A DNA stretch of 64,000 nt from Chloroflexota bacterium (GTDB lineage: Bacteria; Chloroflexota; Dehalococcoidia; Lucifugimonadales; GCA-2719675). Position 1 is the stretch's first letter. Each line of letters begins with the position of its first letter. The notes beneath the pieces are model-generated. The model was not told the origin of the DNA and did no database searches. It saw only the letters and a program-made list of their open reading frames with translations. The position numbers were made by a program, and so were the translations under genes. This document shows positions 55,408-63,914 of the stretch, one piece after another. The stretch is taken from positions 117,948 to 181,947 of the forward strand of contig PBID01000003.1 of the NCBI GenBank assembly GCA_002719675.1, given 5' to 3'.

Positions 55408-55478
55408 TTGTGCCATTTTATGTGGCACAATATAAATTATGTGGGTATAATTGTTTTGGCACATATTTTTTTGTGCCA
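55408..55478 (+). promoter_or_regulatory. Promoter bracketed by two TGTGCCA inverted repeats (probable operators)
   Basis: A perfect TATAAT (55446-55451) lies between two inverted repeats of the same 7-base word. The upstream one is TTGTGCCA-N7-TGGCACAA (55408-55430), covering the -35 region. The downstream one is TGGCACA-N8-TGTGCCA (55457-55478), starting at the expected transcription start. A fifth half-site, CGTGCCAT, lies at 55374-55381. The layout fits repression by a dimeric regulator. The controlled gene is the DUF5343-like gene at 55535, which would have a leader of about 77 bases. Confidence 0.7.
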
Positions 55479-55534
55479 TTTAACAAAAGTGGCTTGGTTA
55501 CTTTAGAAATACAAGGTTTTTGAGGGACTAAATT

Positions 55535-56230
55535 ATGGAAACACCGCCATATATTTCTTTCAACACATTTAAAACTTTACTTTATTGGCTTGAAAAAGAA
55601 GGGGTGCCCCTAAGAATTGATAGATCTTTTTGGAAGGAAAAATTTAGTGGCGCAAATGGAAGTAAATTAATGGGAGCCCTAAGGTTTTTGGGCTTACTAG
55701 ATGGAGATAAACCGACTAAAGAATTAGAGATTTTAGTAAATTCCAGCTTGGGAGATGAAAGAAGTCAAATATTTGTTAATATTTTAACAAAGTCTTATAG
55801 AAACATTCCTTTTGAAGAGTTAGCTAGAGCTACACCAAACATGATAAAGGAGTGGTTCAGAGTTTATCCTATTGATGGACATACCTTAAGAAAAGCTACA
55901 ACTTTTTTTATAAATGCAGCCAGAGAAGCCCAGATTCCAATGTCAAATTCAATAATTAAAATGACAAAATCTAGACGAATTAATTCACAACAACAAATCA
56001 AAAGTCTTAATGCAGCCTCCGAAGAAATTGCGACTATCAATAAGAGAATCCCGGCTGTTAATAAGCTTCAAGACGGTGAAACATTAAGGAATAGTACGAC
56101 AATTCCTTTGTCAAACGGAGGTACAGTTGTGGTTGATGTTGCGGTGAATCTGTTTAGCCTTTCGGAAGAGGACAGGTCTTTTGTTTTTTCTATAGTTGAT
56201 TTAGCAAAAAGCTACACGTCTTCCAAATAA
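55535..56230 (+). CDS. DUF5343-like protein
   Basis: This 231-residue protein resembles the DUF5343 family: the N-terminus METPPYISFNTFKTLLYWLE, a winged-helix-like region through FWKEKFSGANGSKLMGALRF, and a C-terminal strand-helix unit with LSNGGTVVVDVAVNLFSLSE. It has no membrane segment. The family function is not known to me. Its N-terminal half could bind DNA, and its own promoter carries paired inverted repeats, so autoregulation is a reasonable hypothesis. ATG 55535 is preceded by a weak GAGGGA element. Confidence 0.6.
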   Translation: METPPYISFNTFKTLLYWLEKEGVPLRIDRSFWKEKFSGANGSKLMGALRFLGLLDGDKPTKELEILVNSSLGDERSQIFVNILTKSYRNIPFEELARATPNMIKEWFRVYPIDGHTLRKATTFFINAAREAQIPMSNSIIKMTKSRRINSQQQIKSLNAASEEIATINKRIPAVNKLQDGETLRNSTTIPLSNGGTVVVDVAVNLFSLSEEDRSFVFSIVDLAKSYTSSK

Positions 56231-56271
56231 AATTATAAAATCTAAAAATTAATATTGCTGAGGAGTAAATA

Positions 56272-57402
56272 ATGTCCAAAAAGTATAGAGTTGGAATAAT
56301 AGGAACAGGAAGGATGGGCGGATTGATCGAAGATGAAATTTCTGCAAATAGTTTTATGAGTCCATATGGTCATTACTCTGCATATTCCAGTATAGAGCAG
56401 ACTGAAGTTGTTGCAATTGCTAATAGAAGCGAAGGAAGGCTTCAAAAATTTTCTAACAGATTTGGAATTAAAAACACATATCTAGATTATAAAGAAATGA
56501 TTCAAAAAGAAGATTTAGATATTGTTAGTGTAACAACACCTTCTCATGCTAGGGCTTTGCCTATAATATTTGCTGCAGAAAATGGGGTGAGAGGTATTTA
56601 TGCCGAAAAAGGTTTATGTTCTTCTCTCGCAGAGGCTGATGATATTTATCGCGCGATAAAAAGTAATAAAGTTGCTTTTAATTGGGGAGCAATGAGACGG
56701 CATCACGATGGATATTTGAAATTAAAAAAAGCAATCAGCGAAGGAGAAATTGGTACGCCAATGTATGTAATGGTGTTTGCTTTGACAGATTTAATTAAAC
56801 ACCATCCCCATACCTTAGATACTGTTGCTGCTCTTATTGGAGATCCTAGGCCTTTATGGGTAGAAGGGAGTTTTTTATCTAAAGAGGAATTGATTTCCAA
56901 AATGGGAGGCGATGAATCAAAGTTAAGTAAGATCAGCCCAAAAGCGTATCCTAAATATGATCCTCAGAGCAAGAAATTTTTACCCCCTCCTGGAGAAGAA
57001 ATTGCAGATCCTATGGTTGGGTTTTATAGAGTTGGGTATGAAAATGGAATTGAGGCTGTATTTGTTCCAATTCCAAATATGTTTGATTTTGAAGTGTATG
57101 GTTCAGCAGGCAGGGTATATTCTTGGGATAATGGTGAAGCCATGCATATTAGGAAGGCAAGATGGGACAACTCAGTAGATATAGAAAACGTCAAAATTTT
57201 CTCTAAAGGTGACGGCCCTACAGTTTCCACAATTAATGAAATCTTGAAAGAGATAGAATTTGGTGAAAAAACAACAGGAAATATAGATGTAACTATGCAA
57301 ACAGTTGAAATTCAATTTGCTTTAGCTCAATCGCATTTAAATGGAGGGGCTAGAGTTGAAATTCCCTTGCAAGACAGGTCAATTTTGGTTCCCGGAGGTT
57401 GA
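56272..57402 (+). CDS. Gfo/Idh/MocA family oxidoreductase
   Basis: This 376-residue NAD(P)-dependent dehydrogenase has the Rossmann motif GIIGTGRMGGLIEDE and an N-terminal domain with VTTPSHARALPII. The usual EKP motif reads AEKGLCSSLAEAD: the catalytic Lys is kept, the Pro is Gly. The C-terminal domain contains a proline-rich stretch (FLPPPGEEIADPM). AGGAG is upstream of ATG 56272. It converges on the E1/E2 dehydrogenase operon with a single-base gap. The substrate is unknown; sugar or cyclitol oxidation is typical. Confidence 0.87.
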   Translation: MSKKYRVGIIGTGRMGGLIEDEISANSFMSPYGHYSAYSSIEQTEVVAIANRSEGRLQKFSNRFGIKNTYLDYKEMIQKEDLDIVSVTTPSHARALPIIFAAENGVRGIYAEKGLCSSLAEADDIYRAIKSNKVAFNWGAMRRHHDGYLKLKKAISEGEIGTPMYVMVFALTDLIKHHPHTLDTVAALIGDPRPLWVEGSFLSKEELISKMGGDESKLSKISPKAYPKYDPQSKKFLPPPGEEIADPMVGFYRVGYENGIEAVFVPIPNMFDFEVYGSAGRVYSWDNGEAMHIRKARWDNSVDIENVKIFSKGDGPTVSTINEILKEIEFGEKTTGNIDVTMQTVEIQFALAQSHLNGGARVEIPLQDRSILVPGG

Positions 57403-57403
57403 T

Positions 57404-58024
57404 TTATTTGCCACAGAAGTCAATGAAAGATTCAAAAATACGATCAAATTGTCTTGGCAATTCGCCTTTTTTTTCTGGATTGAACTGAACACCCAAGATC
57501 CATTTGTGGTTGGGGCTTTCTATAGCTTCAATAAATCCGTCTTCTACAGAGTAGGCAGACTCTAGTAGAGAATTTGCCTTGTTTGCGGGCTTGATTCCTA
57601 TTTGATGATTGCTATTTACTTTAACAAACCCTCCAGAACCAATAATCGATGTCAATTTACTTCCTACTGTAATATATATTTGATGAAAATTGGATTCTTG
57701 ATCTAGAGAAAAGTGTTTTTGGTCAACTTTTTGAAAAGATCCCCCGAAGGCTAAATTTAATGCGATCATTCCTTGCCCGATAGCTAAAATAGGGATATTT
57801 GATTTTGCTGAAGAGAGAATGAGATCTTGGAGGTTTTGATCTGAAAGCAACTTTATATCCATTGGTCCTAATATTAAGCCACTGTAATCTTTTGTTATTT
57901 TTTTGGGGATTGTACCTTTAGCGGAGGTTATGTGGTTAGGGACAGCTCCCATATCGTCAATTTGGCCTGAAATGGACTGTTCTTCATCATTTGATATCAC
58001 GATTATTTTTATAGGCGTGTTCAT
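57404..58024 (-). CDS. Class I glutamine amidotransferase-like protein lacking catalytic Cys and His
   Basis: This 206-residue protein has the PuuD/peptidase C26-type amidotransferase fold but appears catalytically dead. The nucleophile elbow, normally GIC(R/Q)G, reads AIGQGM with the Cys codon replaced by GGG (Gly). The catalytic His of the HPE motif is Asn (GVQFNPEK). The surrounding family features remain: ALNLAFGGSFQ, VNSNHQ, and VEDGFIEAIE. It is the last gene of the E1alpha-E1beta-E2 operon and overlaps the E2 gene by 4 bases. A regulatory or ligand-binding role is inferred from its intact fold and tight coupling. Confidence 0.8.
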   Translation of the reverse strand: MNTPIKIIVISNDEEQSISGQIDDMGAVPNHITSAKGTIPKKITKDYSGLILGPMDIKLLSDQNLQDLILSSAKSNIPILAIGQGMIALNLAFGGSFQKVDQKHFSLDQESNFHQIYITVGSKLTSIIGSGGFVKVNSNHQIGIKPANKANSLLESAYSVEDGFIEAIESPNHKWILGVQFNPEKKGELPRQFDRIFESFIDFCGK

Positions 58025-59184
58025 TGAAGGAATTTATTTGGATTTTCTATTGATTGTTTTAGCCTTCGAATAAACAATGCAGCGTCAGCGCCATCGATAA
58101 TTTGATGGTCTACAGTTAAACTAGCTACTAACATTTCTCTAATGACAATTTGGCCTTTAATTACCACGGGTTTTTCTACAGATCTTCCGATCCCTAATAT
58201 GGCAGATTGGCCTGCATTTAAAATTGGGGTAAATCCGTCAACTACACCAAGTGCACTGATAGTAAAAGTTCCTTCAGAAATTTCGTCAGAAGACAATTTG
58301 CCGGTTCTAGCTTTTTCAACCAGTTTATCGGTAGAATTTGAGATTTCTAAAATGGTGAGGCCCTCAACATTTTGTATTACCGGAACAATTAGCCCTTCTT
58401 TTAATGCTACAGCAATTCCAATATTTACATTTTCGTGTTTTGTAAGAAGGTTATTTTGGAAAGTTGAGTTTATTTTTGGAACACTTTTTATCGCTAACGA
58501 AGATGCTTTGATAAATATATGATTTAAACCAACTTTAATATTATTTTCTTTTGACAAATTTTTTCTAAAAGATTGAGTTTCAGTCACATCTAATTCAATA
58601 AAAAAAGATAATTGTGCGGTGTCTGATAGGCTCGATTTCATGTGGCTTGCAATTGATTTTCGAATTCCCGTAAGAGGTTCACCACTAGATTGATCAACAG
58701 GAAGGTTTTCTGAAAAAGTTCTAACATCAGATTCAGTTATTCGGCCTCTTGGGCCAGTGCCTTTTATCAATGAAATGTCAACGTTTAAATTTTTTGCAAG
58801 TTTGCGTGCTCCTGGAGTTGAAGGAATAATGTCAGATTTCTGGTTGTTTTTTGCAGGAATACTTGGCTGTTGGGATTCTTGTAAGGGGCTATTGTCTTGG
58901 TTTTCACTTGTTAAGGAAGGTTGCGTTTCTGGTTCTGGGACAGGTTCATTTTCTGATAATATATATCCTATTACTCCATCTACTTCAACAGAAACACCTG
59001 CGTTGTGAACTATATGCAATATACCCGAATTGGTAGCTTCGAGTTCATAGTTTAGTTTTTCAGTTTCAATTTCAGCAATTATCTCTCCGGGATCAATGGA
59101 GTCTCCAGAATTTTTTTTCCAAGAATTAATCACACCTTCTGACATAACCATTCCTAATTTTGGCATAACTATTGGTGTTGCCAT
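58021..59184 (-). CDS. 2-oxoacid/acetoin dehydrogenase E2 (dihydrolipoamide acyltransferase)
   Basis: This 387-residue E2 core has one N-terminal lipoyl domain with the lipoylated Lys43 in EIETEKLNYELEA, a Pro/Gln/Ser-rich linker, a peripheral-subunit-binding domain (TPGARKLAKNLNVD to GRITESDVRTF), and the catalytic domain with DHQIIDGADAALF, including the active-site His and Asp. It accepts the acyl group from E1 and passes it to CoA. No E3 (dihydrolipoamide dehydrogenase) is in the window. It overlaps the pseudo-amidotransferase gene and follows E1beta with a 9-base gap. Confidence 0.92.
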   Translation of the reverse strand: MATPIVMPKLGMVMSEGVINSWKKNSGDSIDPGEIIAEIETEKLNYELEATNSGILHIVHNAGVSVEVDGVIGYILSENEPVPEPETQPSLTSENQDNSPLQESQQPSIPAKNNQKSDIIPSTPGARKLAKNLNVDISLIKGTGPRGRITESDVRTFSENLPVDQSSGEPLTGIRKSIASHMKSSLSDTAQLSFFIELDVTETQSFRKNLSKENNIKVGLNHIFIKASSLAIKSVPKINSTFQNNLLTKHENVNIGIAVALKEGLIVPVIQNVEGLTILEISNSTDKLVEKARTGKLSSDEISEGTFTISALGVVDGFTPILNAGQSAILGIGRSVEKPVVIKGQIVIREMLVASLTVDHQIIDGADAALFIRRLKQSIENPNKFLQ

Positions 59185-59193
59185 TGTTAACTC

Positions 59194-60261
59194 CTATTCC
59201 AAAATACTAATTGCAGCTTCTATGACTTTTTCTTTTGATGGAAGATATTCCATTTCTAAAGGAAGGCTATAGGGGACAAGTGTATGAGGGGCAGTAATTC
59301 TAATTGGAGGGGAATCTAAGTAATCAAATGCTTCCTCAGCAACCAGAGCAGAAATGTCGCTTGCAATACTACAGCGGGGATAATCTTCGTCTACAATTAC
59401 GACGTTTCTTGTTTTCATGACAGATTTAATTATTGTTTCATTGTCCATAGGGGATAGGGATAACAGGTCAATTACTTCTACGGAATAACCTTTTTTTTGT
59501 AATTCTACTGCTGCTTCTTTGCAGACCAAGGTTGTATAGCTTATCCCAATTAAAGTGATGTCATTCCCTTCTACAGGAACTAATGCTTTTCCTATTGGTA
59601 TTTCATAAGAATTTTCGGGAACAATTGATCCGAAACCAATTCCTTTGCCCATTTCAGGTTTTACAGTCCTGCCCATTAATAATTTATGATTGAAAACTAT
59701 TACAGGATCGTCGTCTCGGATTGCGGCTGTCATTAATCCTTTAGCTGTATAGGGGTCAGATGGGCTGACGCATTTCAATCCCGGAAAGTGTGTGAAAACA
59801 GAATATAATGTTTCGGAATGTTGTGCCGCAGAAGCAGTTCCTGCACCAGTACTAGTGATAATGGTTATTGGTATTTTTACTTTTCCTCCAAACATGTAAT
59901 GCATTTTTGCTGCATTATTTACTATTTGATCGCCACACACACCAAAAAAACCTACAAACATTAAGTCAACTATTGGCCGCATACCTGTAGCGGCAGCGCC
60001 AACACCGGCACCTATGAAACCAGCTTCGGAAATAGGAGTGTCTCTTACCCTGTCTTCTCCAAATTTGCCTATAAGCCCTTTGGTTAGCCGAAATACTCCG
60101 CCCCATGCATCTTGTTTTCCTAAATCAGCCCTTCCTGCGCCTCCTGCGATATCTTCTCCCATTATGAACACATCAGGGTCATTAGCCATTTCATATTCTA
60201 TTGCTTCGTTAACCGCCTGGACATAAGTTATTTGCCTTGAGTTTTCCTGAGACTGAGTCAT
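59194..60261 (-). CDS. 2-oxoacid/acetoin dehydrogenase E1 component, beta subunit
   Basis: This 355-residue beta subunit has the transketolase-like fold: the N-terminus YVQAVNEAIEYEMANDPDVF, MGEDIAGGAGRADLG, the TPP-binding Glu region DTPISEAGFIGAGVGAA, and the C-terminal domain with VDEDYPRCSIASDI. The acidic N-terminus and long loop resemble acetoin and branched-chain type E1beta more than pyruvate enzymes, but substrate choice is not certain. It lies between E1alpha (15-base gap) and E2. Confidence 0.91.
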   Translation of the reverse strand: MTQSQENSRQITYVQAVNEAIEYEMANDPDVFIMGEDIAGGAGRADLGKQDAWGGVFRLTKGLIGKFGEDRVRDTPISEAGFIGAGVGAAATGMRPIVDLMFVGFFGVCGDQIVNNAAKMHYMFGGKVKIPITIITSTGAGTASAAQHSETLYSVFTHFPGLKCVSPSDPYTAKGLMTAAIRDDDPVIVFNHKLLMGRTVKPEMGKGIGFGSIVPENSYEIPIGKALVPVEGNDITLIGISYTTLVCKEAAVELQKKGYSVEVIDLLSLSPMDNETIIKSVMKTRNVVIVDEDYPRCSIASDISALVAEEAFDYLDSPPIRITAPHTLVPYSLPLEMEYLPSKEKVIEAAISILE

Positions 60262-60276
60262 TGAACTACCTTCTAT

Positions 60277-61263
60277 TTATTCATATTTTACATAAACTTC
60301 AGTATGAAGTTCTTCTAGATTTGGGAACGGGCTTTCATCCGCAAATTTTACGGATTCAGCAACAGCAATGTTAGCTTTTTCATCCATTCCAGAAATTTCT
60401 TCTTCGTCTGAAAACCCCATATCTATCAAATATGATTTCATTCTATCGATACAATCTTTTGATTTATAAAGAGCTTCTTCTTCTTCAGTTCTGTATGTTA
60501 AAGGAGGGTCAGCACCGAAATGACCTTGGTATCTGTAAGTCATAGCTTCAATTAGCGTAGGGCCTTCCCCGTTTCTGGCTTTTTGAATTGCAACTTTGGA
60601 GGCATTATACATCTCTACTACCGATTGCCCGTCAACATTAATTCCTGGCATATCAAATCCGGGGGCTCTTTTAGCCACTGATTGCCCTGCCATTGAATAC
60701 TCAAAAGGAGTAGCTTCGGCATATCTGTTATTTTCGCAGACAAATATTACAGGGAGTTTCCATATAGAAGCAAGGTTCATTGACTCGTAGAGTACCCCTT
60801 GGCCTACAGCTCCATCTCCAAAGAAAACTACGCTAACATTTTGAGAGCCTTTTAGCTTAGATGTTAATGCAGCCCCTACAGCAACAGGAATGTTAGACCC
60901 AACAACCCCATTTGCTCCAAGCATTCCTTTATTGATGTCTGCTATGTGCATTGTTCCACCTTTGCCTTTGTTGGTTCCTGTAGATTTACCTAATAATTCT
61001 GCCATCATTTCGTTTAAATTCACGCCTTTCGCAATGCAATGGTGGTGGCTTCTGTGGGTTCCTAATATTTGGTCTCCGTCTTTTAGATGTGCGCAAATAC
61101 CTGTTGGTACAGCTTCTTGCCCAATAGAGGAATGCATTCCTCTCAACTTACCTTGGTCTGCTTGGCGACGGCATTCAGCTTCAAACATTCTGGTTGTTGT
61201 CATTGTCTGATACATCCAAAGAGCCGTTTGTTTATCTATTCCTGTTTCTTTAGACTTAGCCAT
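60277..61263 (-). CDS. 2-oxoacid/acetoin dehydrogenase E1 component, alpha subunit
   Basis: This 328-residue TPP-binding alpha subunit is the first gene of the operon. The TPP motif runs from GDGAVGQGVLYESMNLAS to CENNRYAEATPFEYS. HRSHHHCIAKG is the phosphorylation-loop-like region, and MTYRYQGHFGADP is typical near the C-terminus. The NNRYAEATP variant and overall length fit the AcoA-like group. With E1beta and E2 it would oxidatively decarboxylate or cleave a 2-oxoacid or acetoin to acyl-CoA; E3 must come from elsewhere in the genome. Confidence 0.91.
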   Translation of the reverse strand: MAKSKETGIDKQTALWMYQTMTTTRMFEAECRRQADQGKLRGMHSSIGQEAVPTGICAHLKDGDQILGTHRSHHHCIAKGVNLNEMMAELLGKSTGTNKGKGGTMHIADINKGMLGANGVVGSNIPVAVGAALTSKLKGSQNVSVVFFGDGAVGQGVLYESMNLASIWKLPVIFVCENNRYAEATPFEYSMAGQSVAKRAPGFDMPGINVDGQSVVEMYNASKVAIQKARNGEGPTLIEAMTYRYQGHFGADPPLTYRTEEEEALYKSKDCIDRMKSYLIDMGFSDEEEISGMDEKANIAVAESVKFADESPFPNLEELHTEVYVKYE

Positions 61264-61431
61264 TTAGGTTGTCTCCCATCTTGTATTATCAATGCATTTT
61301 ACATTAAAGGTATATCAAGCCACGAATATCATACCATAAGGGATTAATCAATAGGAAAAACGATAGTTATATAGTTGCAATCTTTAGCAAAATTACAGCA
61401 AAATATTGGAAAGATTCCAAAGGATATTTAA

Positions 61432-62667
61432 ATGGATGTATTGATCAAGGGAGCAAAACTAATTGATGGGACGGGAGATTCGCCGAGCTTAAATTCTTTT
61501 GTGCTTGTCAGAGACAAAAAGATTATAGATATAGGGTCGCAAAAAAAACTACCCAAACACCTTGAGAAATTTCGCGTTTTAGATTTCCCAAACGGGACTA
61601 TTTTGCCAGGATTGATTGAGACTCATTCACATATGCATTGCACTGGAAACAAGGAATCTTTAGAAAGAATGTTGTTAGATTCTGAAGAAACTTTAATTAT
61701 GCGGTCGGTTAAGGCTATGAGAGAGTCTTTGTTGTCTGGAGTGACTACTATGAGAGATTTGGGAAGCAGAAATCGCGTTGCATTTTCTATCAAAGAAGCA
61801 ATTGTTAATGGAATTATTGACGGGCCTAGAATTTTAGTAGCTGGAACCCCTATTACCACAACAGCAGGTCATTGTTACTTTTTTGGGACCGAAGCTAATT
61901 CTCAAGAGGAAATATTACACGCAGTTAGAAGACAGGTTAAGTTGGGCGCAGATTGCATAAAAATTATGTCTACAGGTGGTAATTTTACACCCAGAAGTAA
62001 TCCGAGAAGGGCGCAGTTTTCTCTACAACTTCTACAAGATGCTGTAGATGATGCTCATAGATTGGAAGTTCCTGTTGCGTCACATTGCCACGGAACGGAA
62101 GGAATTGTAAATTCTGTAAGTGCAGGAGTAGATAATTTAATTCATTGTTCTTGGATTTCATCAAACCCTTCTGAAGGATATGATTATAGAGAAGATGTTG
62201 TTGATGAAATTGCTGACAAGGGCATATTCGTTGATCCCACTATTGCCTTGGGACATCTGAGGCAAATAGATGACCCTGAGGCAGATGTTTTTCAACCAGG
62301 GGGAGTGTTCTACGATTTAGATGCCAGATATGAAATGTTACGTGATATGTGGGAAAAAGGAGTCAGGTTTATTTCTGGACTTGATGCAGGAATGTATATG
62401 GGGGAATTTGGAACCCATTACAATTCTGTTTTGGTGATGATTGAGAAAATGGGTGTTTCGCCGATTGATGCAATCAAGTGTGTCACAAAAAATTCAGCTG
62501 AATGTTTGGGAATATTGCAGGAAACAGGTACATTGGAGAAAGGTAAATCCGCAGATTTAATTGTACTAAGTGATGACTTTGAGAAAAATCCAGATTCTTT
62601 GCAAAAAGTAGATACAGTTATCAATAAAGGTGAAATTGTTAAAGAAAATCAAATTCCATTAATTTAA
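61432..62667 (+). CDS. Amidohydrolase family protein (imidazolonepropionase/prolidase-like)
   Basis: This 411-residue metal-dependent hydrolase has the binuclear-type site: HxH in ETHSHMHCTG, the probable carboxylated Lys in ADCIKIMSTGG, His in VASHCHGTEG, a further His in LIHCSWIS, and Asp in ISGLDAGMY. It resembles the cytoplasmic group that includes imidazolonepropionase and Xaa-Pro dipeptidases. It is followed by a Gfo/Idh gene with a 30-base gap, so the two probably share a pathway for degrading an unknown cyclic amide, peptide or sugar derivative. Confidence 0.88.
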   Translation: MDVLIKGAKLIDGTGDSPSLNSFVLVRDKKIIDIGSQKKLPKHLEKFRVLDFPNGTILPGLIETHSHMHCTGNKESLERMLLDSEETLIMRSVKAMRESLLSGVTTMRDLGSRNRVAFSIKEAIVNGIIDGPRILVAGTPITTTAGHCYFFGTEANSQEEILHAVRRQVKLGADCIKIMSTGGNFTPRSNPRRAQFSLQLLQDAVDDAHRLEVPVASHCHGTEGIVNSVSAGVDNLIHCSWISSNPSEGYDYREDVVDEIADKGIFVDPTIALGHLRQIDDPEADVFQPGGVFYDLDARYEMLRDMWEKGVRFISGLDAGMYMGEFGTHYNSVLVMIEKMGVSPIDAIKCVTKNSAECLGILQETGTLEKGKSADLIVLSDDFEKNPDSLQKVDTVINKGEIVKENQIPLI

Positions 62668-62697
62668 AACCAATTTATTTGAATGAAGGAGCTTCTT

Positions 62698-63780
62698 ATG
62701 AATGATAGAAATTATAATTTTGGACAGGTGGGATATAGAGGAAGGGGAAAGGGTCTTGCGTCTTTTGTTGAAGACGCAAAGGATGCGAAATTAGTTGCCG
62801 TAGCAGATTTAGTAGGTGAGAATTTAGAAGATGCTAAATCTTTGTACAGTAATATTAATGTTTATTCTAGTCATTTAGAAATGATTGAAGCTGAAAATTT
62901 AGATGTTTTAATCATTGCAACAGCTCCGAAATTTAGATTGCCTATCGTAACTGATGCAGCTCAAAAAGGAGTTAAGGCAATTTATATGGAAAAGCCTATT
63001 GCTAATACTCTTGCAGAAGCAGATAAAATGATTTCTTTGTGCAAGGAAAATGGAGTTGAATTATCAATTGGGCATCAAAGAAGATGGAATCCAAATTATG
63101 TAAATATTAAAAATGCTATAAAAAATGGAGATTTAGGTACTGTAACTCACGGAGTGTCCTATTGGACTGCTGGGAGAATTGGTGCAAATGGAACACATTT
63201 TTTGGACATGATTAATTTTGTGCTTGACGATGAACCAGTTAGAATAAGCGGAACTGCACAATTTGGGATGAATAAAGAGGCAGATTTTAATGAAAAATTA
63301 AATGAATGGATGGAAAAAGATCCAGGAGTCAGTGGATTTATAGATTATTCTAAAGGTACAAGGGTCTGGATACATTGTTTTAATGATGTGATTACACCTC
63401 ATACACATATGTTTTGCGGGACTAAGGGGAGAATAGATGTTTTTGAAGGAACAGGAAAAATGGACATTTTATATAGAGCTAGCGATAAAAACAGCACTGA
63501 TATGAGAGGCGTTCATGAAGTTGAGTCTAAAGAATTCCCTATAACCAACACTGAAGGGAAACCTGAAATAATGGTTTCATATGGGTATCAAGAATTAATT
63601 GAAGTAATTTCTGAAGGAAAAACAAATTCTTCTACAGGAGAAGATGGACGGAAAGCCCTTGAAATGATTGTTGCGTTTCAGCTTTCTTCTGAAAATGGAG
63701 GAAGGCCTGTTACTTTGCCATTACCAGAAAGTTGTTTCAATTATGAGGTTGGTTATCACCCGAATCCATCAGGTAAATAA
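62698..63780 (+). CDS. Gfo/Idh/MocA family oxidoreductase
   Basis: This 360-residue member has an atypical nucleotide-binding loop (GQVGYRGRGKGLASF in place of GxGxxG) and an intact EKP motif in MEKPIANTLAEADKM. SIGHQRRWNPNYVNIKNAI is the usual linker to the substrate domain. ATG 62698 is preferred because AAGGAG (62686-62691) is 6 bases upstream; an ATG 15 bases earlier lies before that site. It is probably cotranscribed with the amidohydrolase. The substrate is unknown. Confidence 0.87.
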   Translation: MNDRNYNFGQVGYRGRGKGLASFVEDAKDAKLVAVADLVGENLEDAKSLYSNINVYSSHLEMIEAENLDVLIIATAPKFRLPIVTDAAQKGVKAIYMEKPIANTLAEADKMISLCKENGVELSIGHQRRWNPNYVNIKNAIKNGDLGTVTHGVSYWTAGRIGANGTHFLDMINFVLDDEPVRISGTAQFGMNKEADFNEKLNEWMEKDPGVSGFIDYSKGTRVWIHCFNDVITPHTHMFCGTKGRIDVFEGTGKMDILYRASDKNSTDMRGVHEVESKEFPITNTEGKPEIMVSYGYQELIEVISEGKTNSSTGEDGRKALEMIVAFQLSSENGGRPVTLPLPESCFNYEVGYHPNPSGK

Positions 63781-63849
63781 TTCATGACGTTGAATTGTTA
63801 AAATTTACTTTAATTCGAATAAAAAATGTTTTTATAATTGAAATCAGTA

Positions 63850-63878
63850 TTGACCTTAGGGTTAACTCAGTGTAGCCT
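63850..63878 (+). promoter_or_regulatory. Candidate promoter of the last Gfo/Idh gene
   Basis: TTGACC (63850-63855) and TAGCCT (63873-63878) are separated by 17 bases, 36 bases before the ATG at 63915. The -35 matches 5 of 6 positions; the -10 is weak. Confidence 0.3.
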
Positions 63879-63914
63879 CGTTGAAAATTTTGATTTCAAA
63901 AATAGGAGATAATA

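Noticed and set aside
58142-58522. 126-residue plus-strand reading frame
   Set aside because: Antisense to the E2 catalytic domain; hydrophobic shadow composition and no start signals.
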